NCBI GenBank assembly: GCA_002794785.1
Contig: NBBA01000014.1
Coordinates: 248,001-312,000 of the forward strand
Source of the DNA: Coniferiporia sulphurascens
Lineage: Eukaryota > Basidiomycota > Agaricomycetes > Hymenochaetales > Hymenochaetaceae
DNA: 64,000 bases
Reading direction: 5' to 3'
The translations under genes and the position numbers were made by a program. Of this stretch, positions 1 to 11,889 are shown one piece after another. The notes below the pieces were generated by a model. The model was given only the letters and a program-made list of their open reading frames with translations. It did no database searches and had not been told where the DNA came from. The stretch's first letter is position 1. Each line of letters opens with the position of its first letter.

Positions 1-3000
1 CGGAACAAGAGCGTGTGGTTAGCTCTGTTCGACCTCCTGGCCGGAGGTCAGTGGTTTCAATCCCAGAACGCTCAGCGACTGTCCGCCAGCGCTCCCTATC
101 CCCGGAATCGTTAGAGTATGAGCCTGTGCCTTTAGGGTTGGCAGACCGCAGTGCCGTATTGTCGGAATCTACGGATCCTCTTCCAGTTCCTGAACCGCTT
201 CCACATACCGGAACTGAACGTGCACTGACGGTGTCGGTGCATTCCGTGACTCCACCACTCTCACCGTCGTATTCCCTTTCAACTCTATCGGAGGGCATGT
301 CATTTTTGTCTTCGCATCATTCAGACGATTTCAGTCTTATGAGTCTCGAGGACTATCCAGCCGTCCCATTAAGTGCTCCTGGTTCACCATCTTCACCATC
401 GAGCCCGGGTTGGTCATCATCCTCAACGGAGGCGCCTATCCCTCCGTCATCCGTAACTCCAAGCTCGGACCCGCGCAGCTCTATGATGACAGGTCCAGAG
501 TATATTCCCGAGGACCTGACTCCCGAATCGCCATTTGCAGCCGCTGCTACTCCAATACCTCCTGTATCACCGTTGGCATCCCTAGCATCCGCAGAGTCGC
601 CCATGCCACTCCCTCCAGACTCGATGACACCCTCGCGACACTCAGCGACACCATTAGCGGTCTCTCCATTGCCAATGGAATCAGCGTCAGTGCGATCGTT
701 GACCGAACCGTCGGAACGGGAACTCTCATCTGCAACACCACCGCCTTTGTCCTCATCCTCATCCTTACCCTCATCCTTACCCTCATCATCACTGCCGTCA
801 ACACCATCGTCCCCTTTGCCTCCCTCTCCTGCACCGTCATCTGTCATTCCTGTGCGACAACCAGCTTCGCCAGTCCTATCGGTGTCCCCAGAGCCCTCGG
901 AGCCAGCCCTTCCACTGTCCCCAGAACCAGCTGGGTCTGCAGTACTGCCTGATTCCCCAACGCCGCTGCCATCTCCAGTATTAGCGCCATCTCCGGGTCC
1001 GTTGATTGCGACTGAGCCGCCGTCCCCAGCTATTACAGTTCGGCCGCCATCCGACAGGAGCGGTCGTTCCAGGGCGCTCGATGGTTTGAGAGACCTTCTT
1101 GAAGATCTCCGAGGCCAGACACAGGCTCTTTGGGACGGGCAGCTTGCTACAAACCGTATGTTGGATGATCTCGTAGAGAGGAGGCCTCCTACAGTTCCGA
1201 CTCCCGAAGGCAACGAAGAAGTGTTCAATAGATTACACGCTATTGAAGGCCTTTTAGATGGCATCTTGCGGGACTTGGATAGGGCGAGATTGGGAGGTAC
1301 AGACGAAACTGCACCATCAGACATTGGCTCAGACACATCATCGGCACTTCGACGGTACATAGACCGACTGCGTGACCCTCGCCGCCACGAACCACTGCAC
1401 ATGCCAACGCCGGTTCGAGCGCCACGAGCAGACCTGGATACTGAATGGCTTGACTTCTTGTCTGCGCCCCCTCCGGCCACTGACCAGCCTATCCAGGGCC
1501 CTCCTCCGATTGTCCCTTTGGTTCAACGCTCTGCAAGACGGCCACGGGTTGACAGTATTAGTCCTCCTTTATCGGACCTGACTCCAGTTATCCGCACACG
1601 GTCCGTGCCTTCCGACGAGAGGATCAGATACTCTGATATACCTCGCGCCGGAAGACCGCGGGTGAGAATACCGCCGTCCGCACGGCCTCGTCAACCACAC
1701 GGCACAAGAGGGCCAGCTACACCAGAGGAATCCGGAATCATCTATGACATTCCAGGATCCCCATGGAGGCGTCCACGACCCCGCCCCCCGTTGACATCAA
1801 GCATTGATTTCTTTGATCGGGTACGGGGGAACCGCCAAGCAAGACAGCACGGAGGAGATGGGTTTTTCGACAGTACTGTTCCCCCGGCCGAAGCTGAACA
1901 AGTTGGGTCGGCGTCTTTTCCAGAGGAAAATTCATATGCTTACTGACACTTGTCGCGATAGGGCCCTTTTGAAGAAGTTCCCCAAGCACCACCGCCTCGC
2001 GTACACACGGCGCCACCAACGGGCCACACGGATGATTGGTACCCTAGTACAGGAGTGTCAATCGGACCGGGACAGACGGTTTGTTTTCATGCCTTCGTTA
2101 AGGCTCATGCTCACTCGGTCGCGGCCTCATAGATGGCGAATGTTCCTATTGGTATACCCAGTGCGCATCTTCCGCAACCGCGGCCTCCTATGCCGGGGGC
2201 ACAAATACCGGTGAATACATCATCCGCATCCAGCTCTTCGTCAACTCATCCTTTTTTGACCTAAGATGCCGACTGAGGGCGGTCGGATCTTAATGGAAGG
2301 GCCGCCTCCTCCTTTCAACGAGATGCTAGGCTTATTGCGTGTATGTCGTGTCCCCTACATCTTCTAGGGTCTTCTTAAAATTTGTTCCACAGCAAAACCG
2401 CTTGGCACAAACTGCATCTATTGATCAACAACGGGAGATAATGCGGTACATGCGTGGTCTTAATCAATGGCTCGAGCACGACGTTCGTGATCGTCAAAAT
2501 GAAATGCGAAGCATTGGTGCACGAGTAGATGCCTTAAGGGCCGAATTAGGTCGACTTGGATTTTCTGCGAGTGGTTGGTGTTTACAAATGGTATCAAGAA
2601 ATGTCGTACTCAAATATATGTTTCTCCGCAGGCCCTGTTCCCGTTCCACCTGTGGTGCCAGGTCAGCCCCAGGGTCCATTAGGTATTGATCCGGAACATG
2701 TCCTCTTCTTTAAAGCGTAATTACTCATGGTTACTTGAATTAGGTCAAACGTTCATTGTTCCACCGCTTCCGCAACCGCAGCACGGTTTTGTCATGTCAC
2801 CTGGAGGCCCTGGAGGCCCTGCAGTGATACCGATGCCTCAGCCGGGAATACCCTTCTTACCTGGTCCTCAACAACTCGGAACTGGCCCTCCTGTGGTCCC
2901 ACCTCTGATGCCGAGTTATACTCCAGGTGGCCCTGTTGCACCAGGAGGCGGATTCATACCACCACGGCCAGAGATGGCGGATATCCCTGTCATTCCACCT

Positions 3001-6000
3001 AGCTATGACCGTTCTCCCCGGCCAGGTATGCAATTTTCTCCGGAAGATAGCTATACGGACTATAGGTCGGACCAACACGAGCCGTTTATTCCCCCACGAC
3101 CCACTACACCTTCAATGATGCCTGTCCCACCGCCTCTATCATATACAAGTTATCCCGTACCTGTGGAGGAGAGCAGTCGTAGCTCCCCGAGCAGAGAGAG
3201 TCGTGGAGGTTATAGTCCTCCTGATATCCATATACATGTTCCGCCTGCTCCCCAAGCTACAACTTCTTTACCTTCCTCACAGCCACCACCTCCGGAGGTG
3301 GTAAGGGTGGAGCAGCCCTTCCTACCTGGACCTTTGCATCCGGCCTTGTCAGGCATGCACTCCCCTCAGCCAACAGTTCTCCAACCGCCACTGGCACCAC
3401 CTCCAGCTCAGCAGTTTATCATTGCTCCGCCTCCTCCTACAGTTCCGTCAGCATTTCCAGACGAACGACCCATCCATGAACCGCCTCCGGTGGGCATTCA
3501 AGCTTCTCGCTCTCGCTCGAGAGATAGCCAACCGGTTCAAGTAGTACTGCATCGCACTCGTTCGCGATCATCAGATGGGTCACCCACTCGAGTATATGTT
3601 CGTAGTCCCAGCGGCTATCCTCGCCGGGGGGACAGCCACCGCAGCTATGACCCTCGAGATCATGGATCGCGCTCGCCCCCTCATGTTCATAGACCCAGGT
3701 CCCGTTATTTTGACCGCCCTTCTCGGCGCCCTTCTGGCTCGCGCAGCGCCTCTGAATCATCACCGAGGAGACATAGGCACCGACGCGAGTATGATGACCG
3801 GGATGATCATAGAGGTCGCTCTCCCTCAAGGACTCGTTCATCCGAGCGGGTCCCCGTCGTCATTCACACACATCATTCTCGCTCTCCTCCTCCTGTTGTG
3901 GTACGAACGGATGTTCCTCCACAACCTCCATTTGTTATTGCACCTCCTCGCTCAGATTCTAGATCTTCGCGATCGAGAACGCCAATTATCATACAGCCGC
4001 CGCAAATGGTTCCCCAGGCACAGCCAATGGCCCCTTTCGTTCCTGGGGACCCTATGCATCAGCTGCCACCCCAAACTGTCACAATTGTGCCTCCGCCGCC
4101 AGGGCAAAGCATGTATGACCCCGATGAGGGCCTCGGAAGGGGGCAATCATATCGTAGTCGTCGTACGCCCACGCCTCCGCCACATGCGCCACAGTCTATC
4201 GTGATTCAAGTTCCAGGGACGCATAGGCAAGTGGATTATTTAGTTGCTCGAATAGTATTAACAGTGGTTTAATCCCCGCAGAACGCACGATTCACCGGAC
4301 CGTGGCCGTCCTGACATAAGAATCGTTCAGCCTTCGGATGATGGACGCTCTACTCGATTACGGTCGCCCCGCTCGGGGAGACGCGGCTCTCTCTCTCCAG
4401 CTTACTCGGAGGGCGATCCCGGCCGTCAAAGGAGACGTAGACCCCGTTCGCCGCCCTCCACTGAGGAGGATCCTCATCGTCCTAGGAGACGTGGCTCCCG
4501 CTCGCCATCTCACCCTGAAGGTCGCAGGAGGGGATATTCTCGTTCGCCACCATACCCCGAGGATGACCCTGGTCGTCAAGGAACGAGGCGTCGTTCCCGT
4601 TCGCCGCATTACGCCGACGATGACCCTCACGGTCGAGGAACGAGGCGTCGTTCCCGTTCGCCGCCTTATGCTGAGGGTGACCCTCGCCGTCAAGGAACGA
4701 GGCGGGGTTCCCGTTCGCCGCCCTACGCTGAGGATGACCCTCACGGTCGAGGAACGAGGCGTCGTTCCCGTTCGCCGCCTTACGCTGAGGGTGACCCTCA
4801 CGGTCGAGGAACGAGGCGGGGTTCCCGTTCACCGCCTTTCGCTGAAGATGATCCTCACCGTCAAGGAAGGAGGCGCGGTTCCCGTTCGCCGCCTTACCCT
4901 GGAAGTCGCAGGAGGAGGGGATATTCTCGTTCGCCACCATACCCTGAGGATGACCCTCGTCGTCAAGGAAGGAGGCGCGGTTCCCGTTCGCCGCCTTACG
5001 CTGAGGATGACCCTCACCGTCAAGGAAGGAGGCAAGGTTCTCGCTCGCCAAGACGCGTAGGCAGCCGCAGGGACTATTCAGATGGTCGTGAGCGACCTCC
5101 AACGGAAATGCTTTACACTCCTTCAGGACGCAGAGACGAGCTTGAACATGAACTTCCTCGCCATACGCCAACACACGAGGGTTATTTACCTCCTCGAACT
5201 CTTTCTCGGCGGTCTAGGTCGCCTGAACCAATTCCAGTACACGTAGGAGAATACGATGAAAGCCGTGGACCCCCTAGAACGCAGAGCATTGAAAGGGATG
5301 CAGGTGGTCGCATTAGACAACGTCCGCGCTCTCCCTCAATGTCACCAACCCGTGTGATAATTCAGTCAAAACCGCCTAGTACTCCACCAATTGTGATAAG
5401 ACAGCCTCCTACAATCGGGCCATCGTACTTCCCCTCGGATACGGAGGTGATCCCACCACCGCATGCTGTGCTTCCCTCGGAAGCAGAACCTGTCGATCTA
5501 GGTCGTCCTATGCGCGCCCCTTCTCGGCATTCCGAGCGTCCCCCGACCGTGATACCTATTACGCCAGGGCGTGAATCTCCGCGACTGGAGGATGACTATT
5601 ACGAAGCCCAACCAAGCGTAGCACAAACTGAATATGCACCGGTGGTCAGCGAAGGCCGTCCTATTCCTCCCCCACCGTTGAGCCCGAGGTCTGCCATTCG
5701 GGACCAAATTAAGAGGGCAAGGGACGAGCCAATAGTGCCAGTAGTCCCTTCTCAAATCGGGGACTACCCTCCGCCACCGGCCCAGCGAATTCCGGAGTCG
5801 ATTCTCTACGAGGAGGAGCATGTTCCGAGCGTCCATAGGGTTCAACGCTCGCCCAGTTTCGAAAGAGGAGGTGTACACCCGCAAACCCCGTCGGGCCCTG
5901 GCGACCTAGCATTACATGAAGCCATTCATGCCCACCAAGAGCGGCTAGAAGAACAAGAACGGCGTTTGGAAGAGCTCGGGCGTGCAGCAGTGGATGCGGA

Positions 6001-7751
6001 GGAACGCAGAGAGCAGTACTTCCGAGAACACGAGGAGGAGCGTAATAGACTTTTTCAAGAGAATGAAGAACGTCGCGAACGCGAGGCTGCCGATCTTCGA
6101 GAAGAAGTTCGAGAAGACGTTCATCAGGTAATGGAGGAACGTATTGAACTACACCCAATTGCGCCACCAGATACGACGCAACTGGAAGGATCAGTCGGCG
6201 AATCGCCAGCCGAAAGACCTGGATCGCCTAGTGAATCCGAATTCAGTCGCGTTAGTGGGTCACCGTCGGGCGTAGAATCTGCCAGGCCCGTTCCCCCTCC
6301 TATACAGACTGTTGCTGCGGAATCCGCGCCACAACTACAGGAGATTCTAGAATTTCTACGTGCACAGCAGGTCGAGTGTTTGGAAACAAAAGCGGCCGAG
6401 GCTGCGCGCTTTGACGTTTTGCGCGATGAGATCGCAGATGCAAGAGCGGAAGCTAAACAAGAATGCGAGGAGCGAATCCGTATGCTTGAGGAAGAACTCG
6501 CACGTACAAGAGAAGAACTTGAGCTTGAGAGAGGTCAGCGGAGGTCGGAGGAACTGGAACGAATTGAACGGGAGCGTGCTGACGTCATTGAACGTGACGA
6601 AGCCGTGCGTGCCCAACTTGGCGACATCACAAATATCGTGCAAGAGCAACGGGAAGAATTGGCACTCAAGCGTGAGCTTATGGACGAGCGATGGGCAGAG
6701 AAGCAGACGAGGCGTGAATTCAAGCAAGCGCGAAGCGATGTTGTCTACGAAATGCTTGAACGCATTATACAAGAAAGGGAACAAGAGAGGGCGGAGAGGG
6801 AATTGGAGCGAGCTGCAGCTGCCGAACGACCGAGTGCGCCTTTCTTGTCTCTCCCGCTTATACAGTATGCTGACATCTTTTTCAGGTATCGAGCATGTTC
6901 TTGATGAACTCAAGAGGCAGAACGATGCGCAGATCGAGCTCATCAATAATCTGACTGATGCGTGGCACGCGGATAGCGCCCGGCAGCATCAGGAGACGAT
7001 TGAAGCTGTCAGAGCAAGCGCACAGGAGATGGTCCCCTATAACCTTACAGGATATCTTGACGAATTCAGCAAGGCCTTGGCTGGTGAAATTCGCACTCTT
7101 CTTGGAGAGGTCGGACGCCTTCATGAACAAAAGCGCACTCTTCAATTGTAAGACAATACCTCGTCAATCAGATGTTGATGCTGATTGCCCGTCTAGTGAA
7201 ATCGGCAGTCTGATGCATATGCATAGTCAGTATGGTCCAGGAGGACAGTTTGAACCCGAATGGTATGCCGCCTCCTATTCACTTTGGATTTATCCACTTA
7301 AATAGTTCAACTATCATAGGCGTCCCACTATGGGTCCGCTTGCGCCACCTCCGCCGCCAGGACCTGCCGACATGCCTCTTGGTGGTCCACCGCCTCCAGA
7401 CGAGCCCCCGCCACCGGCGAGACCTGCGTGGCGTACGGTCCAACAGCGCGCACCGCGGCGACGACGCACGGGGAAGGCTGAGGCGCCTCCCGCTGCAACA
7501 CTTGCGCCGCCTGAACCTATGCGAGAGAGGCAGCAAAGTTGGGCAACGTGGCAACGTGGGTCGTCGCGCTTTTCTTGGCTCCGTGCAAGTGCTAACTTCT
7601 TTCTTCCTTTCTCTTCCCTTCTCCCTCAGCAAACCCGGCGTTCGCCCCTACACCGCCCCCACCCGGTGCAAGTCCGCTTGTAGTGCCTCCCCAGGGCCCA
7701 ACTGGTCTGTTCGGACCACGCTCACCGCGAGGGACCATGTACGCAGGTTAA
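1..7751 (+). CDS. Large Pro/Ser-rich, RS-repeat, coiled-coil protein (5' end outside window)
   Basis: I do not recognise a named family. The frame is open from the left edge, so the start lies outside. Exons I infer: 3-1901, 1962-2078, 2133-2210, 2266-2340, 2393-2570, 2632-2682, 2744-4226, 4282-6833, 6886-7147, 7197-7262, 7320-7582 and 7630-7751 (stop TAA). They join in one frame to about 2,381 residues. The N-terminal 630 residues are Ser/Pro-rich low complexity. The middle has RSRSPP blocks (see tandem repeat). Codons from about 5900 to 7150 are Glu/Arg/Gln-rich and predicted coiled coil. The C-terminus is polyproline. The intron at 4227-4281 must start with GC (AG/GCAAGT) to link the flanking frames. 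The donors at 2571 and 7583 have alternatives nearby. The composition suggests a scaffold or RNA-associated protein, but that is only inference. Confidence 0.8.
4420..5055 (+). repeat. 57-bp / 19-aa coding tandem repeat (RSRSPP units)
   Basis: About ten imperfect units of 57 bp lie inside the large exon 4282-6833. Each encodes a block like RRSRSPPYAEDDPHGRGT. Two units carry an extra GRRRGYSRSPPYPED insertion. Three frames are open through the array, so it produces spurious ORFs on both strands; only frame 2 joins the upstream and downstream exons. Confidence 0.9.
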
Positions 7752-8532
7752 CTCCAAGTACGGGTTCTTGTTTCTTTCCTTTTTATTATGTCATCTAGTC
7801 GCGGGGGGCTGGGGTGTTTTTATTTTGTCTATCTGTCAGATTTGTGCTCTATGGATTGCTCCTTCTGTATCTTCAGTTTTTATTACTATGAATGTCTCTT
7901 CATCTGCTAACGACCCATAGCCCACTTTCTCACTCGTTCCTTGCTCCTTTGTATATCACAGGATTCATCTACTTGACGCACCGAAGCTATTATACCTTTA
8001 TTCACCACTTTTTGGGTACAAAAGACCAACCATCCAACGTTCTAGAACATGTTTTCAATGATCGTATGCTCCGTCTTATGCCTACACTGTATGTTTTGTT
8101 TTGTTAGATTTATAAATTCATTGATATGCCATGCGTCGATCCTAGCAAATCAAACTAGTTAAGTCCGTGAAAACACTCGAACGAATAAATTGACTCCCAT
8201 ACTAGTTTGAGAGTTTACAAGTACATACGCCTCGGTATATTCTCCATTGGGCTTACCATGGTATAGACGCGCCATAAACAAAAACAGCGGCGAGAAGGAA
8301 AAGGAAAAGGAATAACACGTTTATTCTCACAAGTGGCAGAAGATAAGTGCGAGCGCAGTCTGGAGCTATGCCCCGTCATGTCCGAAATAGCCTAGTACAG
8401 TATGTAGAACGAAGAATGAGTAAGTGAGAAATAGTCCTAAAGTCACGCATAGGTCGAGACTGGTGGTGAAATGCAATGTACATAAAGCAAGATAAGCGGG
8501 CCAAAGAGCTTGTAGACGAGCACATTAAGAGG
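7752..8532. other. Intergenic, convergent 3' flanks
   Basis: Between the stop of the large gene and the stop of the minus-strand Cys-rich gene. AT-rich with T-runs; no coding signal or repeat seen. Confidence 0.5.
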
Positions 8533-9089
8533 TTATGCGGCGCCCGATTGAGTCACTGGCGTAACCTGCATACGAGGCTCAGGACCCGGCTGTATCACTA
8601 TCGGCTGAGTGTCCGCAGTATTGCTTTCCGGTTTATCCGAGTCCGCGTCGCGGAGCGGTGGGCCTGCACTGCTTGGATCGGCATCGCTTCCGGGGTCCGG
8701 TTCCGCCGCCTGCGAGTCTGCCTTCTGAGTCTGCTCTCGCTTCTCACGTTTTTCCCGCGCCTTACGTTCTGCCTTTTCGAACGAGTCCTCGTCGAATCCG
8801 CTCTGGAGACACGACCCGCAGCAACCGCGCGGGCCGCCACACGGCGTAGAGGTGGCGCTACCTGCGCCGTAGGGTTCTGTACGCCACGAGAGAGCGTCAA
8901 AAAAATTTCGGGCTCAAGGACTACGGACAAGGGGAGACGCACTGAAGAGACAGAAGGACCAGATCGCGGTAACGCAAACAATGCCTATGTTCGACACGAA
9001 CTGTCAGTGGACGAGCTTGGGAGATCCCAGAGCGACGTACATATGCCGCCATCTACGCTTGCATCGGCGGAGAATCCGGCGTCGGCCAT
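8533..9089 (-). CDS. Small Cys-rich protein with short hydrophobic segment
   Basis: Three exons give a 144-aa protein: 9041-9089, 8943-8984 and 8533-8876, with introns of 56 and 66 nt (GTACGT...ATAG and GTGCGT...ACAG, both with TGAC-like branch sites). It starts MADAGFS. Next come a short hydrophobic stretch (ICIVCVTAIWSFCLF), a Gly/Cys cluster (PCGGPRGCCGSC) and a charged Glu/Lys/Arg stretch starting FDEDSFEKAERK. The C-terminal 60 residues are disordered. The order 'MADAG, hydrophobic, CCGSC, FDED' resembles small Cys-rich proteins I know from Agaricomycetes, whose function is undefined. A long ORF on the opposite strand is treated as a shadow because only this strand splices cleanly to an ATG. 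Confidence 0.72.
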
Positions 9090-9244
9090 TTGTGAGGCGG
9101 GTTCCTCTAGAGGTGGTAAAGGGAAGAGACAAGAATGGTATTGGTGAGGCGCTGCTGGTAGCAGCTTATTAGCACTGCAATTTAGTCTAGTGCTAGTTGC
9201 CGTTTTAGTCCCGTCACAAACGTGACCTATCCATCGGCAATAAG

Positions 9245-10327
9245 ATCGATGATTCGGACATCCCTTCTTGATCTCTTACCACCACCATCTCCTTTGGAGA
9301 GGGTGCTGCGAGGGGGGATCCGTCTAAGGAAGGGGGCCTGAGTGGTTTGCAGGCACTACCCCGACCATACCCTGGGGTCACTTGGGGGGGCTACGACGTT
9401 AATGTCCTGGGGTAGATGCCGACTTCGTTGCATGGGGCCTTGCCACCCCCCCAACGCCTACCCCACCGGGCCCTCTAATAGGGGGCCAGGCAGCCAGGAG
9501 TGTGAGTGGCTTGCCTCTCGCACCAAGAACCACTGACTGCCTGTGGAGGGGTCCTGACTGGATTGGCAACGATGTTGACACCATGGACGGCAACCCGCTA
9601 GAGCGCGTATGTACACAAGCAGGCAAACTCTGAAAAATTGGGTAAGGGGACAGTCCCTTCATTGCTCTAGCCGAAGGAGGACACGACTACGACGACGTTC
9701 CCACTGTTTATTTCTGACCTGGTCCCTCATGATTCTTATTCCCACACGTCTCGCATGGCCATTCAGTTTGCCGATATATGACCTGGGCCCCCACGGCATT
9801 TGCGGGATTTCCCCACACCAAGACTTGGGCACCGGCAAGTGACCCACCCTAAATGGCCAGGCCGTCTCCGGCTCTCCATAGCCATCACTGGCAGAGGTTT
9901 GCTGAAGCGGATCCATGCACCACGATGATCGAGCGGAGGCTGTCATGGGCCACCGCCACACCCCTCCAAGGCCCTCGATCAGCAATTCGACAGGCCGCCT
10001 GCCCAAATTCGGAATTTTTTTGGAAGGGAAGGGTTGACAAAGGTGACGAGAATCATTTCTGATGGACGCCCACGGCTTCGGGAACGGCATCCCCCCGGGA
10101 GAGACTGCCCACCTCTCTGGACAAGTGCAAGTCACGGGGCTGAGAGCAGAAGCGGGAATGCAGGATTATCACCGGCGAGGACCCGAGCCCCTTTCTTTTT
10201 AAATTTACCAGCACGACATTTAGTTCCGGCCCCTTCGGGGGCTGGGGCGCTTAAGTAGAGTTGTATTTACATGGCGCCTAATAAATTTCATCATCATCAT
10301 CATCATCATCATCATCGATGATTCGGA
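9245..10327 (+). mobile_element. Non-LTR-type (LINE/SINE-like) insertion with 14-bp target-site duplication
   Basis: The 14-mer ATCGATGATTCGGA occurs at 9245-9258 and again at 10314-10327. The DNA between them ends in a (CAT)n tract (about 10288-10313), as expected of a 3' microsatellite tail. Just before the tail is a short hairpin (CCGGCCCC TTC GGGGGCTGGG, about 10228-10247). No reverse-transcriptase ORF is visible in 1.05 kb, so this is a non-autonomous or internally deleted copy. Orientation is inferred from the tail. Confidence 0.75.
10288..10316 (+). repeat. (CAT)n microsatellite tail
   Basis: About nine CAT units at the 3' end of the insertion above. Confidence 0.9.
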
Positions 10328-11314
10328 ATACATTTAAGGAAGAACATAACATAATTTGCAAGATGTTTTCCCGGGATTCCGGGAAATGTGAAGCCTTCAG
10401 TGCTGGTAAAGGCCACACTACTCGAAGAGTTTCCCCGACCTCGCAACAATAATTGACCGTGATTTAGAATTCCGCCGATCAACACTCTCGACGATCATGA
10501 TCGCCGTGACTCCCTGTGGCGCGCTGGCTAGCTTGGCTGGTGGCATCCTCACTACGAGTCTCCTCACTAAACACACTCCCGATTACTCCGCGTACATCCC
10601 GGGGTTAGCTGGGACTTATGCTTAAAAGCGTAGTTACTTGCGTCCTAGAACTTTATTCACAAAAGTACGGGGTGCATGACTGCGCCGGAACTTGGTGTAA
10701 ATGCGAGTAATGAACATAATACTAAAACGTGGAGCCAATTCAGGAACTGAAAGAATCCCTGCATTTTCCATTCCCATAGGTAACGCGAGCTCCCTTGTCA
10801 CTCTGAATCTCAGGGAAAGTCTTTCAACATATATTTAATATACAACATACAACTTTTCGTGTATGTACAAAACTTCTTTACATAGGGTTAATGAGCAGCG
10901 GCTCAGAATTCAGTGCCAGCACCGACGTATAAATATTGAAAGCACTAGAGATAAGGAAAAATAGGGGCTACAAAAGTAAAATGGTGGTTCTGTGAGTTTT
11001 TTTTATTTTATTTTTAAATTTAATTTTGATTGTTTTTTTAATTTTTGGCAATGTAAAAGGTCTGCATAGTGTCAGGGGTTGAAAAAACGTCGGCTCCTTT
11101 ATACGGAGACTACAGCCATACATTAGGTCCAAGAATGCAAGGTATTTATTTGAGAGCACCTACTTCCATTATTTTCTCTGGGACGCTGCTTGATCCAAGG
11201 CAGAGTTGTTCTCCTGCGTTTTGACTCTCCCAAGTTCGGCATGTAGAAATTCGATATCTCCCTCCGAGAATGTGTAGTCATTCATAACAGCATACTTCAA
11301 TCAAAGAAGTAGAA
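10328..11314. other. AT-rich intergenic stretch
   Basis: No convincing ORF. There is a poly-T/poly-A rich patch near 10996-11045. The left edge is the 3' target-site duplication of the insertion. Confidence 0.5.
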
Positions 11315-11889
11315 TCAGTCTCGGATGTCGCGGAGGATATGGTAATGAGATGCTACTTTGTCCTTAGGGAGTGGGTCATTCATACCATCACCTGGCTTGA
11401 CAAACGCTGATGCGTAAGTGATAAACCAGACTTTTGGTATACTTGGTCCTTTCTCTGGCTGTAGCACGTGGTCTGGTTGCCCAGGCTCGATTTGTCCTTC
11501 CGCGACAGAGACGAAGTACTTGTAGTTCTCCTTCTTGATATGCTTATCCGCCAGTCCATTTGGTGCTGATGTACTTATTAGGATTTCAACTCCACCCTTG
11601 TTTAGGTCCACATTGAGGACAACTGCGGGATGATACACGCATGCATAACCCTTGGCCTCCTTCCTTGAGGATGACAAGCCCAGCGCTGGACTCATGTCAA
11701 TGAAGCGGGAAACTTTTCTGGCCAAGATGACCATGCCCGCTTTCATGTCTTTAAGTGCTACCGGTGTTGTATCCTTCGGCGAATAGTCTCTCGCCGCTGA
11801 ATATGAAGTGAGCGAGGTGACGATGGTTCAGGACGATAGATAGGAAACATACGCAGGCCTACAGCAGCACCTTTGCCTTTTGACTCCAT
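11315..11889 (-). CDS. Hypothetical protein, 172 aa
   Basis: Not recognised. Two exons (11853-11889 and 11315-11796) are separated by a 56-nt intron (GTATGT...TTCAG) and join to MESKGKGAAVGLPARDY... in frame with the long exon. The protein is soluble-looking, with alternating hydrophobic strands (VVLNVDLNKGGVEILIS, VWFITYASAFV) that suggest a small beta-rich fold. No signal peptide or transmembrane segment. A TATAAA-like sequence directly precedes the ATG, so the mRNA start is uncertain. Confidence 0.65.

Noticed and set aside
353..1480. Long minus-strand open frame opposite the large Ser/Pro-rich exon
   Set aside because: Low-complexity Gly/Asp/Ser translation mirrors the Ser/Pro codons of the plus strand; no start context or splice logic.
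8476..9147. 223-codon plus-strand ORF over the small Cys-rich gene
   Set aside because: The minus strand splices to a compact protein with conserved Cys and FDED motifs; the plus frame is Arg-rich and featureless.
10288..10316. CAT repeats considered as a CRISPR-like or His-tag-like coding repeat
   Set aside because: Simple trinucleotide tract at the tail of an insertion; no spacers and no gene.
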